A stretch of 64,000 nucleotides of DNA from Bradyrhizobium cytisi. Its GTDB lineage: Bacteria > Pseudomonadota > Alphaproteobacteria > Rhizobiales > Xanthobacteraceae. Position numbers and translations under genes: made by a program. The stretch is from NCBI RefSeq assembly GCF_008123515.1, contig NZ_VSSR01000051.1, positions 57,877 through 121,876 of the forward strand, given 5' to 3'. The notes beneath the pieces were generated by a model. The model searched no databases and was not told where the DNA came from. It saw only the letters and a program-made list of their open reading frames with translations. How positions within the stretch are numbered: the stretch's first letter is position 1; every line of letters begins with the position of its first letter. Shown piece by piece: positions 30,757-38,918 of the stretch.

Positions 30757-32571
30757 ATGCGCAATTTGTCCAGACTTTGCCCGCTTCTCCTCGCCGTCGC
30801 GCTGATGTTCGGCGCCGGGCCCGCCTTCGCCGGAAAGCGCGTCGCGCTGGTGCTCGCCAACTCGGCCTATCAGCACGCGCCCCCGCTCACGAACCCCGTC
30901 AATGACGGTGCGGTGATGGCCAAGACGCTGAAGGATGCCGGCTTCGATGTCGTCGATTCCCGCCACGATCTGACCGCGCTCGACACGCGGCGTGTGCTGC
31001 GCGAATTCGCTGATTCAACCCGCGATGCCGACATCGCCGTCGTCTACTATGCCGGCCATGGCATCGAGGTCGAAGGCTCCAATTATCTGATCCCGGTCGA
31101 TGCCAGGCTCGAGCGCGACACCGACGTCTATGACGAGGCGCTCTCGCTCGATCGCGTTCTGGTCGCCGTCGAGCCGGCGAAGCAGCTTCGCCTGGTGATC
31201 CTCGATGCCTGCCGCGACAATCCGTTCGGCAGGACCATGAAGCGCACGCTCGCCTCGCGCGGCATCGGTCGTGGTCTGGCCCAGGTCGAGCCGACCAGCT
31301 CCAACACGCTGATCGCCTATTCGGCCAAGGCCGGCTTCACGGCGCAGGACGGCGATGGCGCCAACAGCCCGTTCACCATCGCGCTGTCGAAGCATCTGAC
31401 GACGCCGGGCCTCGATGTTCGCCGCGCCTTCGGCTTCGTGCGCGACGACGTGCTCAAGTCGACCGGAAACAAGCAGGAGCCGTTCGTCTACGGTTCGCTC
31501 GGCGGCGAAGACGTGCCGCTGGTGCCGGTCAAGGCCACGCTCGTGACTGCGACGGCGCCCGCGCCCGTGGTGAATCCGCAGGCCGATATGCGCCGCGACT
31601 ACGAGCTGGCGCTCCAGGTCGGCAACAAGCCGGCATGGGAGGCCTTCCTGGCCCAGCATCCGGACGGCTTCTATGCGAACCTTGCCAAGCTCCAGCTCGA
31701 TAAGATCCAGGCCGAGCAGGTTCATGCGGCGGCGATCGAGAAGACGAAGCAGGCCGATGCCGAACGCGACCGTCTCGCCGCGCTCGGCGCCCAGAAGGAC
31801 GCCCAGACCAAGGCTGCGGCCGACGCGAAAGCAGCCGAGCAGGCCCAGCTTGCCGCCCAGAAGGCCAAGGAGCAGGCGCAGCAGCAGGCTGCGGCTGCCG
31901 AGCAGCAGCGCGTCAATCTCGCTTCTTCCGCGCCGGGCGCCGCGCCCGCCAGCGCGGCGAGCCCCGCCGGCACCAATGTCGCTTCGCTGACACCGGCGAC
32001 CGCGCCGGCCGATCTCAGCCGCTCGGTCCAGACCGAGCTTGGCCGCGTCGGCTGTTTCTCCGGTCAGGCTGACGGCAACTGGAGCCCGTCCTCGCAGCGG
32101 TCGCTGTCGCAGTTCAACCGCTATGCCGGCACCAAGCTCGACGTGAAGGTGGCGAGCACCGATGCGCTCGACACGGTCAAGTCCAAGCAGTCGCGCGTTT
32201 GCCCGCTGCTCTGCGATCACGGCTTCAAGGCCGACGGCGACAAGTGCACCAGGATCGTCTGCGGCGACGGTTATGCGCTGAACGACGACAATGAGTGCGA
32301 GAAGCAGCGTGCCGGCAAGCCGGCCAAGCCTGCAACCGCCAAGCGCGACGACGGCGATGATCGTCCGGCACGGCAGCGTCGCCAGTCCGGCGGCGCGGCC
32401 GCTGGAGCGGCGGGCGGCATCGCGGCGGCCGGCGCCGGTCGCGCCTCAGGTGGCAGCGGCCAGATTTTCTGCAACGATCTCCTCTGCCGTCCTGTCAGGC
32501 CCGGCTGCCACCTCGTCTATCGCGGCGGCGGCGGCCCTCACGTTGATGCCAATGCCGAGGTCTGCAATTGA
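30757..32571 (+). CDS. Secreted caspase-like (peptidase C14) protein with Cys-rich C-terminus
   Basis: A 604-residue protein with a signal peptide (cleavage near AFAG-KRVA) and an N-terminal caspase-like domain (27-265). The catalytic dyad is His101 (VYYAGHGIEV) and Cys152 (LILDACRDNPF), so it is predicted active. Next come a helical region (285-320) and a long Ala/Gln/Lys coiled coil (about 325-385). A low-complexity Ala/Pro linker follows, then a peptidoglycan-binding-like segment (SVQTELGRVGCFSGQADGNWSPSS) and a cysteine-rich part (VCPLLCDHGFKADGDKCTRIVC). A basic, glycine-rich tail ends with two more cysteines. Bacterial orthocaspases prefer Arg/Lys sites, but the targets are unknown. It is monocistronic as far as can be seen. 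Confidence 0.88.
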   Translation: MRNLSRLCPLLLAVALMFGAGPAFAGKRVALVLANSAYQHAPPLTNPVNDGAVMAKTLKDAGFDVVDSRHDLTALDTRRVLREFADSTRDADIAVVYYAGHGIEVEGSNYLIPVDARLERDTDVYDEALSLDRVLVAVEPAKQLRLVILDACRDNPFGRTMKRTLASRGIGRGLAQVEPTSSNTLIAYSAKAGFTAQDGDGANSPFTIALSKHLTTPGLDVRRAFGFVRDDVLKSTGNKQEPFVYGSLGGEDVPLVPVKATLVTATAPAPVVNPQADMRRDYELALQVGNKPAWEAFLAQHPDGFYANLAKLQLDKIQAEQVHAAAIEKTKQADAERDRLAALGAQKDAQTKAAADAKAAEQAQLAAQKAKEQAQQQAAAAEQQRVNLASSAPGAAPASAASPAGTNVASLTPATAPADLSRSVQTELGRVGCFSGQADGNWSPSSQRSLSQFNRYAGTKLDVKVASTDALDTVKSKQSRVCPLLCDHGFKADGDKCTRIVCGDGYALNDDNECEKQRAGKPAKPATAKRDDGDDRPARQRRQSGGAAAGAAGGIAAAGAGRASGGSGQIFCNDLLCRPVRPGCHLVYRGGGGPHVDANAEVCN

Positions 32572-32638
32572 GGAGGCTGCTTCCCGCGACATTGTTCCGG
32601 CAATCGCATATGGCATTTTGCACGAGCTGAGTGCGCGC

Positions 32639-32771
32639 CTCGTCCTTCGAGACGACCGCTTCGCGGTCTCCTCAGGATGAGGCTAAGCGGCATCGGTGCT
32701 CGTCAAAACTACGGCCGCACGCTCGGTCCTCATCCTGAGGGCCCGCCAACGGCGGGCGTCTCGAAGGATGG
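32639..32771. repeat. Palindromic repeat (TCGTCCTTCGAGACG family)
   Basis: The left half CGTCCTTCGAGACGACCGC..CTCAGGATGAGG is matched by the right half CCTCATCCTGAGG..GCGTCTCGAAGGATGG. It fills most of the 263-base gap between the caspase-like gene and the convergent DUF1345 gene. I see nothing else in that gap. Confidence 0.8.
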
Positions 32772-32834
32772 CCACAGAGAAATCGCTCCCATATGCGATA
32801 GCCCTGCGGTGAAGCCGGGACCCTGTCGCGGGGA

Positions 32835-33521
32835 TCAAGTCGCGATCGCGCTCGCTGCGATGTTCACCGTCAGCGCCAGCAGGGCCGTGTTGTAGACAAA
32901 GGACACGATGCCGTGCGCCGTCGCGGTGCGGCGGATGGTCTTGTCGGTGATGCCGACGTCGGAGACCTGCGCGGTCATGCCGATCACGAACGAGAAATAG
33001 ACGAAGTCCCAATAGTCGGCGTGGTCTTCCTTGTCGCCGCTCGGGAACTGCAAGCCGCCCGGCGGATGGCGGTAATAGTCGTGGGCATAATGCAGCGCGA
33101 AGGTCGTGTGCACGGCGGCCCAGGATAGCGCGATGGTGCTGATGGCGATGGTCAGCTCCGCAGCGCCGCGGTGGGCGCCGAGCTCCGCGACGATCGCCGC
33201 GATACTGGCAAACGCGCCAATCGCCGTCACCAGCAGGATCACGAAGCGGCCGTCGTCCTGCATCGCGGCGCTACGGCGGATGTGCTGGTGGTCGTTGCAC
33301 AGCATCATGCTGTAGACCAGCACGAGATACACCGCGATCAGCGCATCCCAGCCGAGCACAAGCCGCGTCGTCAGCCGGAGCGAGCCCGGCAACAGCAGGC
33401 AGACGAGGATGCCGATACCAAGCGAGATAAACGTCCGCGGCCGGGCGTAGATGAGCCGCATCGGCCGCGACATCTGGCGGAAGCGGACGAGGACGGGATC
33501 TTCTTTGCCCTCGGCCGCCAT
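32835..33521 (-). CDS. DUF1345 family membrane protein
   Basis: A 228-residue protein with about five membrane segments (FISLGIGILVCLLLPG, LVLGWDALIAVYLVLVYSM, FVILLVTAIGAFASIAAI, ELTIAISTIALSWAAVH, GIVSFVYNTALLALTVNIAA). DUF1345 landmarks are ALHYAHDYYR and DYWDFVYFSFVIGMTAQVSDVGITDK. Function unknown. It lies nine bases after the polyprenyl diphosphate synthase gene and is probably cotranscribed with it. Confidence 0.88.
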   Translation of the reverse strand: MAAEGKEDPVLVRFRQMSRPMRLIYARPRTFISLGIGILVCLLLPGSLRLTTRLVLGWDALIAVYLVLVYSMMLCNDHQHIRRSAAMQDDGRFVILLVTAIGAFASIAAIVAELGAHRGAAELTIAISTIALSWAAVHTTFALHYAHDYYRHPPGGLQFPSGDKEDHADYWDFVYFSFVIGMTAQVSDVGITDKTIRRTATAHGIVSFVYNTALLALTVNIAASAIAT

Positions 33522-33530
33522 CGATGCGCG

Positions 33531-34454
33531 TCAGCTCTTGCGTTCGGCGACGAAGCGGGCGGCGGCTTGCAGCACGGCGGCGCGATCGCCGAAGATCGAC
33601 ACGGCGCTGTCGGCGCGCGCGAGCAGGTCGCGCACACGCTGCTTGGCGCCTTCAATGCCGAGCTGGGTGACGAAAGTGGTCTTGCCGAGCGCTGCGTCCT
33701 GGCCCGAGGGCTTGCCGAGCGCTGCCGCATCGCCCTCGACGTCGAGCAGATCGTCGGCGATCTGGAACGCTTCCCCGAGCGCGCGGCCGTAATCGTCGAG
33801 CGCCTGATATTCCGCCTTCGAGGCCTGACCGAGAATCGCGCCGGCGATGCAGCCGTAGCGCAGCAGCGCGCCGGTCTTCATCTGCTGGATGCGCGCGACA
33901 TCGACCGGTTCACGATCGCCAAAGCGGCCTTCACCGGCGAGATCGAGGATCTGGCCGCCGACCATGCCGCCGATGCCGGCGCAGCGTGCCAGCGCCCGCG
34001 TCAGCAGCAGCCGCACATTGGCATCGCGATGGATCTCGTCGCGGGTGACGATGTCGAAGGCGATGGTCAGAAGGCCGTCGCCGGCGAGGATCGCGGTGGC
34101 ATCATCGGTCTGCTTGTGCAGGGTGGGGCGGCCACGGCGCAGGTCCGAATTGTCCATCGCCGGCAGATCGTCATGGATCAGCGAATAGCAGTGGATGCAT
34201 TCGAGCGCGGCGCCCACGAGCAGCGCCGCTTCGCGGGGAACGCCGAACACGGCCGCGCTCTCGACCACCAGGAACGGCCGCAGGCGCTTGCCGCCATTCA
34301 GGCTCGAATAGCGCATTGCGTCCATCAGTCGCTTGGGACGGGCGATCTCATCGTGCAGGATGTCGTCCGACAGCAGGCGCCCGAGCAGGGCTTCGGTGTC
34401 ATCAGCGGTCTTGTCCAGACGTTTGGCGAAATCGGACGGGGACGTGCCGGTCAT
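33531..34454 (-). CDS. ispA: Polyprenyl (farnesyl/geranylgeranyl) diphosphate synthase
   Basis: Short-chain trans-prenyltransferase of 307 residues that joins IPP to allylic diphosphates. The first aspartate-rich motif is DDLPAMD (95-101) with the following DLRRGRPT, and the second is DDLLD (234-238); both are complete. The insertion in the first motif (DDxxxxD) and length suggest a farnesyl diphosphate synthase of the IspA type; a geranylgeranyl synthase is possible. The start ATG at 34454 has GGAG ten bases upstream and is preferred over an upstream TTG. It heads a two-gene unit with DUF1345. Confidence 0.9.
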   Translation of the reverse strand: MTGTSPSDFAKRLDKTADDTEALLGRLLSDDILHDEIARPKRLMDAMRYSSLNGGKRLRPFLVVESAAVFGVPREAALLVGAALECIHCYSLIHDDLPAMDNSDLRRGRPTLHKQTDDATAILAGDGLLTIAFDIVTRDEIHRDANVRLLLTRALARCAGIGGMVGGQILDLAGEGRFGDREPVDVARIQQMKTGALLRYGCIAGAILGQASKAEYQALDDYGRALGEAFQIADDLLDVEGDAAALGKPSGQDAALGKTTFVTQLGIEGAKQRVRDLLARADSAVSIFGDRAAVLQAAARFVAERKS

Positions 34455-34615
34455 CAAGAAAGGCTCCAGAACCAAAATTCGGCGGGACAATCCTTTATGA
34501 GCCGGCCCCAGTCAATCGTTTGGAAGGCCTAAAAAGTGCTGGAAAACGCCCGAATTATCACAGACTTAATGCCGAGGCCGCGAGCCGCGTTTCATTTTGC
34601 GCCGGAAAGGTCGAT

Positions 34616-35290
34616 TTGCGCATCGTCAAAATCCTGCTGCTGGCGCTCGCGGTCGTGGCTTTCGCGCCCTATGTGGTCGCGCCGTTCTACCGCAGCGGCC
34701 ATCCGGTCTCGACGCTGATGGCCTGGCGCTCCCTGACGGGCGCGCCGATGCATCGGGAATGGATCGATCTGGCGGCGATGTCGCCGTATTTGCCGCGCGC
34801 GGTGGTGGCGGCCGAGGACGCCCATTTCTGCAAGCACCACGGCATCGACTGGGGCGCGCTGCGCGAGGCCATCGACGACGCCAAGGAGGACGGTACGCCG
34901 TTCCGCGGCGCCTCCACCATCACCCAGCAGGTCGCGAAAAACCTGTTCCTTTGGCAGGGGCGGGATTTCGTCCGCAAGGCGCTGGAATTCCCGCTGGCGC
35001 TCTGGATCGATTTCGTCCTGCCCAAGCACCGGATCCTGGAAATTTACCTCAACATCGCCGAGTTCGGCCCGCAGGGCCAGTTTGGGGTCGAGACGGGCAG
35101 CGCCTATGCTTTCGGCAAATCGGCCGGCAATCTCTCCCCCCGGGAAGCGGCCCTTTTGGCCTCGATCCTGCCGAATCCGGTCAAACGCAGCGCCAGGACC
35201 CCGGGACCGGGCGTCCGGCGGCTGGCCGGGACCTACGTGGCAAGGGGACAGGCCTCCTCGCTTTTGACCTGCTGGCGGGAAAATCGCTGA
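34616..35290 (+). CDS. mtgA: Monofunctional biosynthetic peptidoglycan transglycosylase
   Basis: Inner-membrane glycosyltransferase (GT51) of 224 residues that polymerises lipid II into glycan strands. An N-terminal anchor (ILLLALAVVAFAPYVVAPF) is followed by the GT51 motifs: the catalytic Glu67 in AAEDAHFCKHHGIDW, RGASTITQQVAKNLF, RKALEFPLALWIDFVLPKHRILEIYLN and EAALLASILPNP. No ATG suits the start; I use the TTG at 34616, which has GGAAAGG just upstream and begins the anchor directly. The open frame further upstream runs antisense through ispA. No transpeptidase domain. Confidence 0.92.
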   Translation: MRIVKILLLALAVVAFAPYVVAPFYRSGHPVSTLMAWRSLTGAPMHREWIDLAAMSPYLPRAVVAAEDAHFCKHHGIDWGALREAIDDAKEDGTPFRGASTITQQVAKNLFLWQGRDFVRKALEFPLALWIDFVLPKHRILEIYLNIAEFGPQGQFGVETGSAYAFGKSAGNLSPREAALLASILPNPVKRSARTPGPGVRRLAGTYVARGQASSLLTCWRENR

Positions 35291-35456
35291 TTTCGGGCCC
35301 TTTTCGGGCGTATTTTCCGTCCCAGAACCCTAGCTTTACGGCCAGCCTTCCTCTATAAGCCCGGCCTTGATCGGCATTTCGCTCGCCCCGTTTGGATGCT
35401 GAGCCGTCCCCCAGCGGACGATGCCCTGATGACACCAATCCCTAGAGGATATTGAA

Positions 35457-35639
35457 ATGGCCGTTCCGAGACGAAAAACTTCGCCGTCGCGCCGTGGCAT
35501 GCGCCGCTCGGCAGACGCCATCAAGAAGCCGACCTATGTGGAAGACAAGGACTCCGGTGAGCTCCGTCGTCCGCATCATCTCGACCTCAAGACCGGAATG
35601 TACAAGGGCCGTCAGGTCCTGAAGAAGAAAGAGTCCTAA
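35457..35639 (+). CDS. rpmF: 50S ribosomal protein L32
   Basis: A 60-residue basic ribosomal protein. The start MAVPRRKTSPSRRGMRRS is diagnostic for L32; the rest (KKPTYVEDKDSGELRRPHHL and GMYKGRQVLKKKES) matches alphaproteobacterial versions, which lack the zinc-ribbon cysteines. It lies 166 bases after mtgA, in the same direction, an arrangement seen in related genomes. Confidence 0.97.
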   Translation: MAVPRRKTSPSRRGMRRSADAIKKPTYVEDKDSGELRRPHHLDLKTGMYKGRQVLKKKES

Positions 35640-35651
35640 AGACTCTTCTCG

Positions 35652-35688
35652 GGCAGGGTTATCCTCGATCAGGATGACGTGACCTGCC
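35652..35688 (+). terminator. Nested hairpin downstream of rpmF
   Basis: Outer arms GGCAGG and CCTGCC enclose inner arms ATCCT and AGGAT with the loop CGATC, starting 12 bases after the rpmF stop. There is no T-run, so factor-independent termination is doubtful; it may stabilise the small rpmF transcript. Confidence 0.45.
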
Positions 35689-35792
35689 TGATTTCGGCCA
35701 ATCCATGAGATATGACGGTGTCGGCGGCGGAGCGTATGCTGCGCCGTCGCGTTGTCTTGCCCGGACATCTTGATCGAGAAGGCGCTTTGCCG

Positions 35793-36422
35793 ATGGTCGG
35801 TTTCCCGCTGCTTCTGATTCCGCTCGCGGTCTACAACATCATCGCCTTCCTGATGCCCAGCGTGTCCTTTTCGGACGTGCTGTTCAAGGTGCCGATGATC
35901 ACCGGCGAGACCTGGTCGGTCACGCTTGCCGATCTGCTGCTGGCGCTTGGCGTGTTGCTGCTGCTGCTCGAAGTGGTCAAGGGCGCTCGGCCCGGCGCGA
36001 AATTCCTGATGGATCATCTGCTGTCGCTGATCCTGTTCGGCGCGGCGGCGGCCGAATTCGTGATGTGGCCCAAATTCGGCAATTCCACTTACTTCCTGCT
36101 GGTGCTGCTTGCGATGGCCGATTTCCTCGGCGGCATCGCCCAACGCGCGCGCCGTCGCATCACCTATGTTGCCGCCGAGGCGGTAGCGGTGCCGCGCAAG
36201 GCCAAACGCCAGGCCGAGGCGCCGCCGCCGGCGACGGTGTTCGAGCCGAAGCTCGATCCCGTGCCTGAACCGCCGCCCGCGCCCTCGGCGCAATCGGTCG
36301 CCGAATCCGTCTTGATGGATCACCCCGCGCCGAAGCCGGGCATCGTATCGTCGCCGGAAATTCCCTCGCCGCATTTGCAGCCGGGCAACGGTACGCCGCC
36401 CTCACCCGAAGAGCCGCGCTGA
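35793..36422 (+). CDS. Membrane protein with proline-rich cytoplasmic tail, function unknown
   Basis: A 209-residue protein. The first 120 residues contain about four hydrophobic helices (FPLLLIPLAVYNIIAFLMP, VTLADLLLALGVLLLLLEVV, FLMDHLLSLILFGAAAAEFV, STYFLLVLLAMADFLGGIA). After RARRR a disordered tail rich in Pro and Ala follows (PEPPPAPSAQS.., PSPEEPR). I chose the ATG at 35793, preceded by GAGAAGG; the longer frame from 35712 adds no recognisable sequence. No assigned function; similar proteins occur widely in Bradyrhizobium to my knowledge. Confidence 0.75.
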   Translation: MVGFPLLLIPLAVYNIIAFLMPSVSFSDVLFKVPMITGETWSVTLADLLLALGVLLLLLEVVKGARPGAKFLMDHLLSLILFGAAAAEFVMWPKFGNSTYFLLVLLAMADFLGGIAQRARRRITYVAAEAVAVPRKAKRQAEAPPPATVFEPKLDPVPEPPPAPSAQSVAESVLMDHPAPKPGIVSSPEIPSPHLQPGNGTPPSPEEPR

Positions 36423-36463
36423 TTTCTCTGGATTCGCCCGCATCTCACTGCGGCGGCAGTGTG

Positions 36464-36599
36464 CTCCCTCGCCCCGTTCTTACGGGGAGAGGGTTGGGGT
36501 GAGGGGCCTCTCTCCACGCATGAGATCGCCGTGAGACCTGTACCCCCTCACCCGGATCGCAAGAGCGATCCGACCTCTCCCCGCAAGCGGGGAGAGGTA
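36464..36599. repeat. Palindromic repeat (CTCTCCCCGC / GCGGGGAGAG family)
   Basis: Contains the pairs CCCCGTTCTTACGGGG, GGTGAGGGG / CCCCTCACC, GGATCGCAAGAGCGATCC and CCCCGCAAGCGGGG, each itself a hairpin. Related copies are found inside the amide operon at 60208-60360 and 62344-62487. Confidence 0.8.
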
Positions 36600-36627
36600 A
36601 GAAGGGCCGTCTCACTTCAAATCGATC

Positions 36628-36888
36628 TCAAGCCACCTGACGCGTGCGTGAGGTGACGCTGGGAAGCGGGCGTTTGCCATAGGCCATGCGGGCGTCCTCG
36701 GAGGAGCCGCGGCGCAGCCGGCTTGCCTGGGGCAGGTGCTCGGCATTGGCGATCAGCTGGGTGACGAAGCTCGGATCGGGGCGCGTCAGCGGGATGACTT
36801 TGTGGACCCATTCCAGCGTCGGGGTCAGCGGCACCACTGCGGTGCCCACCGTCCGCTCCGCTTCGTCCGATCTATCAGTCGTCACCAT
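36628..36888 (-). CDS. Small conserved-looking hypothetical protein
   Basis: An 86-residue protein with no signal peptide or membrane helix. The middle reads LEWVHKVIPLTRPDPSFVTQLIANAEHLPQ, which looks like a folded helical core, with a basic C-terminal tail. I believe short proteins with this core are common in Bradyrhizobium, but no function is known to me. The stop lies just beyond a palindromic repeat. A coding region is supported mainly by the absence of any alternative gene on this stretch and by its sensible composition. Confidence 0.6.
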   Translation of the reverse strand: MVTTDRSDEAERTVGTAVVPLTPTLEWVHKVIPLTRPDPSFVTQLIANAEHLPQASRLRRGSSEDARMAYGKRPLPSVTSRTRQVA

Positions 36889-37064
36889 CGTAACACCGTC
36901 AGGCCGGTCAATTGTCGCGTTTCGGGACGAAGCGCGCTGTGCCTGTGATGGTCTCGCAAGGCCTATGCCGGTCGAGCCTATATGGTTCCGGGGGCCCGCA
37001 GAACGTGGTTTCCAAATTGTTTATCAACTTTGCCTAGGGTCGGAGACGAATCTGGCCGTATTCT

Positions 37065-38801
37065 GTGCCGGCTCAGGACTCCCCGCTGTCCCGAAACGAG
37101 GCGCTTTTGACTCCAGCATTGCCGCAAGCCTCTGAAATCCTGGCCGCTCTCGGTCAGGCCGTGTTCGTCTGGGATATCGCGAGCGACGCCATCGTCTGGG
37201 GCGAGCAGGCCGACGCCATCTTCCCCGGCATTCCCCCCGAGCGGCTCGCGACCGGCGCCGAGTTCGCCAAGCTGATCGAGCCTGCGCAGACGCTGCGGAG
37301 CGCGGCGCTGGCGCAGACTTCCGCCGTGCACGGCACCGACGGCACGCCCTACCGGGTCGAATATGGCGTGCGCCTGAGCGCCTCCGATCCCGTGGTCTGG
37401 ATCGAGGAGACCGGCCGCTGGTTCGCCGGTGCCGACGGCCGCCCGATGCGCGCGATCGGCTCTGTCCGCATCAACAATGAGCAGCACGCCCGTGACGAGG
37501 AGCTGACCAAGCTTGCCCGGCTTGATCCCCTGACCGGCGAGCTCAACCGCTCTCACCTGATCGCGGCGCTGGCCGAGGCGATCGAGGAGACGAGCCGCTT
37601 CCGCTCGACCGCAGCCTTCATGCTGGTCGGCATCGATCATCTTGCCCGCGTCAACGACGCCTTCGGCTTCGACGTTGCCGATGCCGTGATCCTCGACGTC
37701 GCCAAGCGCATTCGCACGCGCTTGCGCGGTGGTGACGTGCTCGGCCGCTTCTCCGGCAACAAGTTCGGCCTGATCCTGAAGAACTGCACCGTCGACGACA
37801 TGAACGTTGCCGCGGAGCGCTTCCTCGCCGGCGTCCGTGATGAGGTGGTGCCGACCAAGTCCGGCCCGGTCTCGGTCACCGTCTCGATCGGCGCGGTCAG
37901 CCTGCCGCGCTATGCCCGCAATACCGACGAGGCCATCAACCGCGCCCACGAGACGCTGGATGCCGCCAAGCGCCGCCGCGTCGGCTCGTTCGCCGCCTGG
38001 CGTCCGAATGCCGAGCGCGACGCGCAGCGCCGCGTCAACATTCGCGTCACCGACGAGATCGTCACCGCGCTCAACGAGCGCCGCATCAAGCTCGCGTACG
38101 AGCCGGTGGTGTCGGCTGCGACGCGCGAAGGCGCGTTCCACGAATGCCTGGTGCGGATGGATCAGGGCGGCGGCCAGGTGCTGCTCGCGCCCGACATCGT
38201 TCCGGTCGCCGAGCGGCTCGGCCTTATTCGCCTGGTCGATCACCGCGTGCTCGAGCTCGTGGTCGCCGAGCTCGCGGCCGCGCCCGACATCCGCCTCAGC
38301 CTCAACATTTCGCCGGATACCACGATGGACCCCGATTGGTGGGCGGGAATCGAATCGCTGATGCACGCCCATCCCGGCGTCGCCGAGCGGCTGATCGTCG
38401 AGATCACCGAGACGGTGGCGATCCAGGACATCGACGACGTCCGCGGCTTCGTCACGCGGCTGAAGAATTTCGGCAGCCGCATCGCCATCGACGATTTCGG
38501 CGCCGGCTACACCTCGTTCCGCAATCTGCGCAAGCTCGGCGTCGACATCGTCAAGATCGACGGCGCCTTCGTCCAGAACATCACGCATTCCGCCGACGAC
38601 CGCGCCTTCGTGCAGACCTTGATCGACCTCGCCCGCCGCCTCGACATCAAGACCGTCGCCGAATGGGTGCAGGACGAGGAGGCCGCCAACATGCTGCGCG
38701 ACTGGGGCTGCGACTACATCCAGGGCCGCCTGATCGGGCTGGCCTCCGCTGACCGCCCGTGGGGTGCGCCGCCGGACAGCGCGCTGCCGGCGGCGGGGTG
38801 A
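37065..38801 (+). CDS. PAS-GGDEF-EAL protein with degenerate GGDEF (predicted c-di-GMP phosphodiesterase)
   Basis: A 578-residue cytoplasmic protein. A PAS-like sensor (20-140) is followed by a GGDEF-fold domain (150-310) whose catalytic loop reads SGNKF (230-234), so it should not make c-di-GMP but may bind GTP. The EAL domain (340-560) keeps all residues used for catalysis: Glu360 (ECLVR), Asn414, Glu446 (EITET), Asp476-Asp477 (DDFGAGYTS), Lys497, Glu533 and Gln553. I therefore predict c-di-GMP hydrolysis tuned by PAS and the inactive GGDEF. The start at 37065 is a GTG and uncertain; a TTG at codon 15 is possible. It is convergent with the next c-di-GMP gene. Confidence 0.88.
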   Translation: MPAQDSPLSRNEALLTPALPQASEILAALGQAVFVWDIASDAIVWGEQADAIFPGIPPERLATGAEFAKLIEPAQTLRSAALAQTSAVHGTDGTPYRVEYGVRLSASDPVVWIEETGRWFAGADGRPMRAIGSVRINNEQHARDEELTKLARLDPLTGELNRSHLIAALAEAIEETSRFRSTAAFMLVGIDHLARVNDAFGFDVADAVILDVAKRIRTRLRGGDVLGRFSGNKFGLILKNCTVDDMNVAAERFLAGVRDEVVPTKSGPVSVTVSIGAVSLPRYARNTDEAINRAHETLDAAKRRRVGSFAAWRPNAERDAQRRVNIRVTDEIVTALNERRIKLAYEPVVSAATREGAFHECLVRMDQGGGQVLLAPDIVPVAERLGLIRLVDHRVLELVVAELAAAPDIRLSLNISPDTTMDPDWWAGIESLMHAHPGVAERLIVEITETVAIQDIDDVRGFVTRLKNFGSRIAIDDFGAGYTSFRNLRKLGVDIVKIDGAFVQNITHSADDRAFVQTLIDLARRLDIKTVAEWVQDEEAANMLRDWGCDYIQGRLIGLASADRPWGAPPDSALPAAG

Positions 38802-38918
38802 GATATCGTGGGCGGATCGGGGTAGCGTCGCGAACGCCATGATTTCCCCTTTGAAATCAATGCCGTTCTACTTTGCATGGGGTTGTTTTCGCGATGTTCG
38901 CGAGGGGAATAGGCAGGC

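Noticed and set aside
36978..38840. Long open frame antisense to the PAS-GGDEF-EAL gene
   Set aside because: The plus-strand protein is clearly real, and the antisense product has no recognisable fold.
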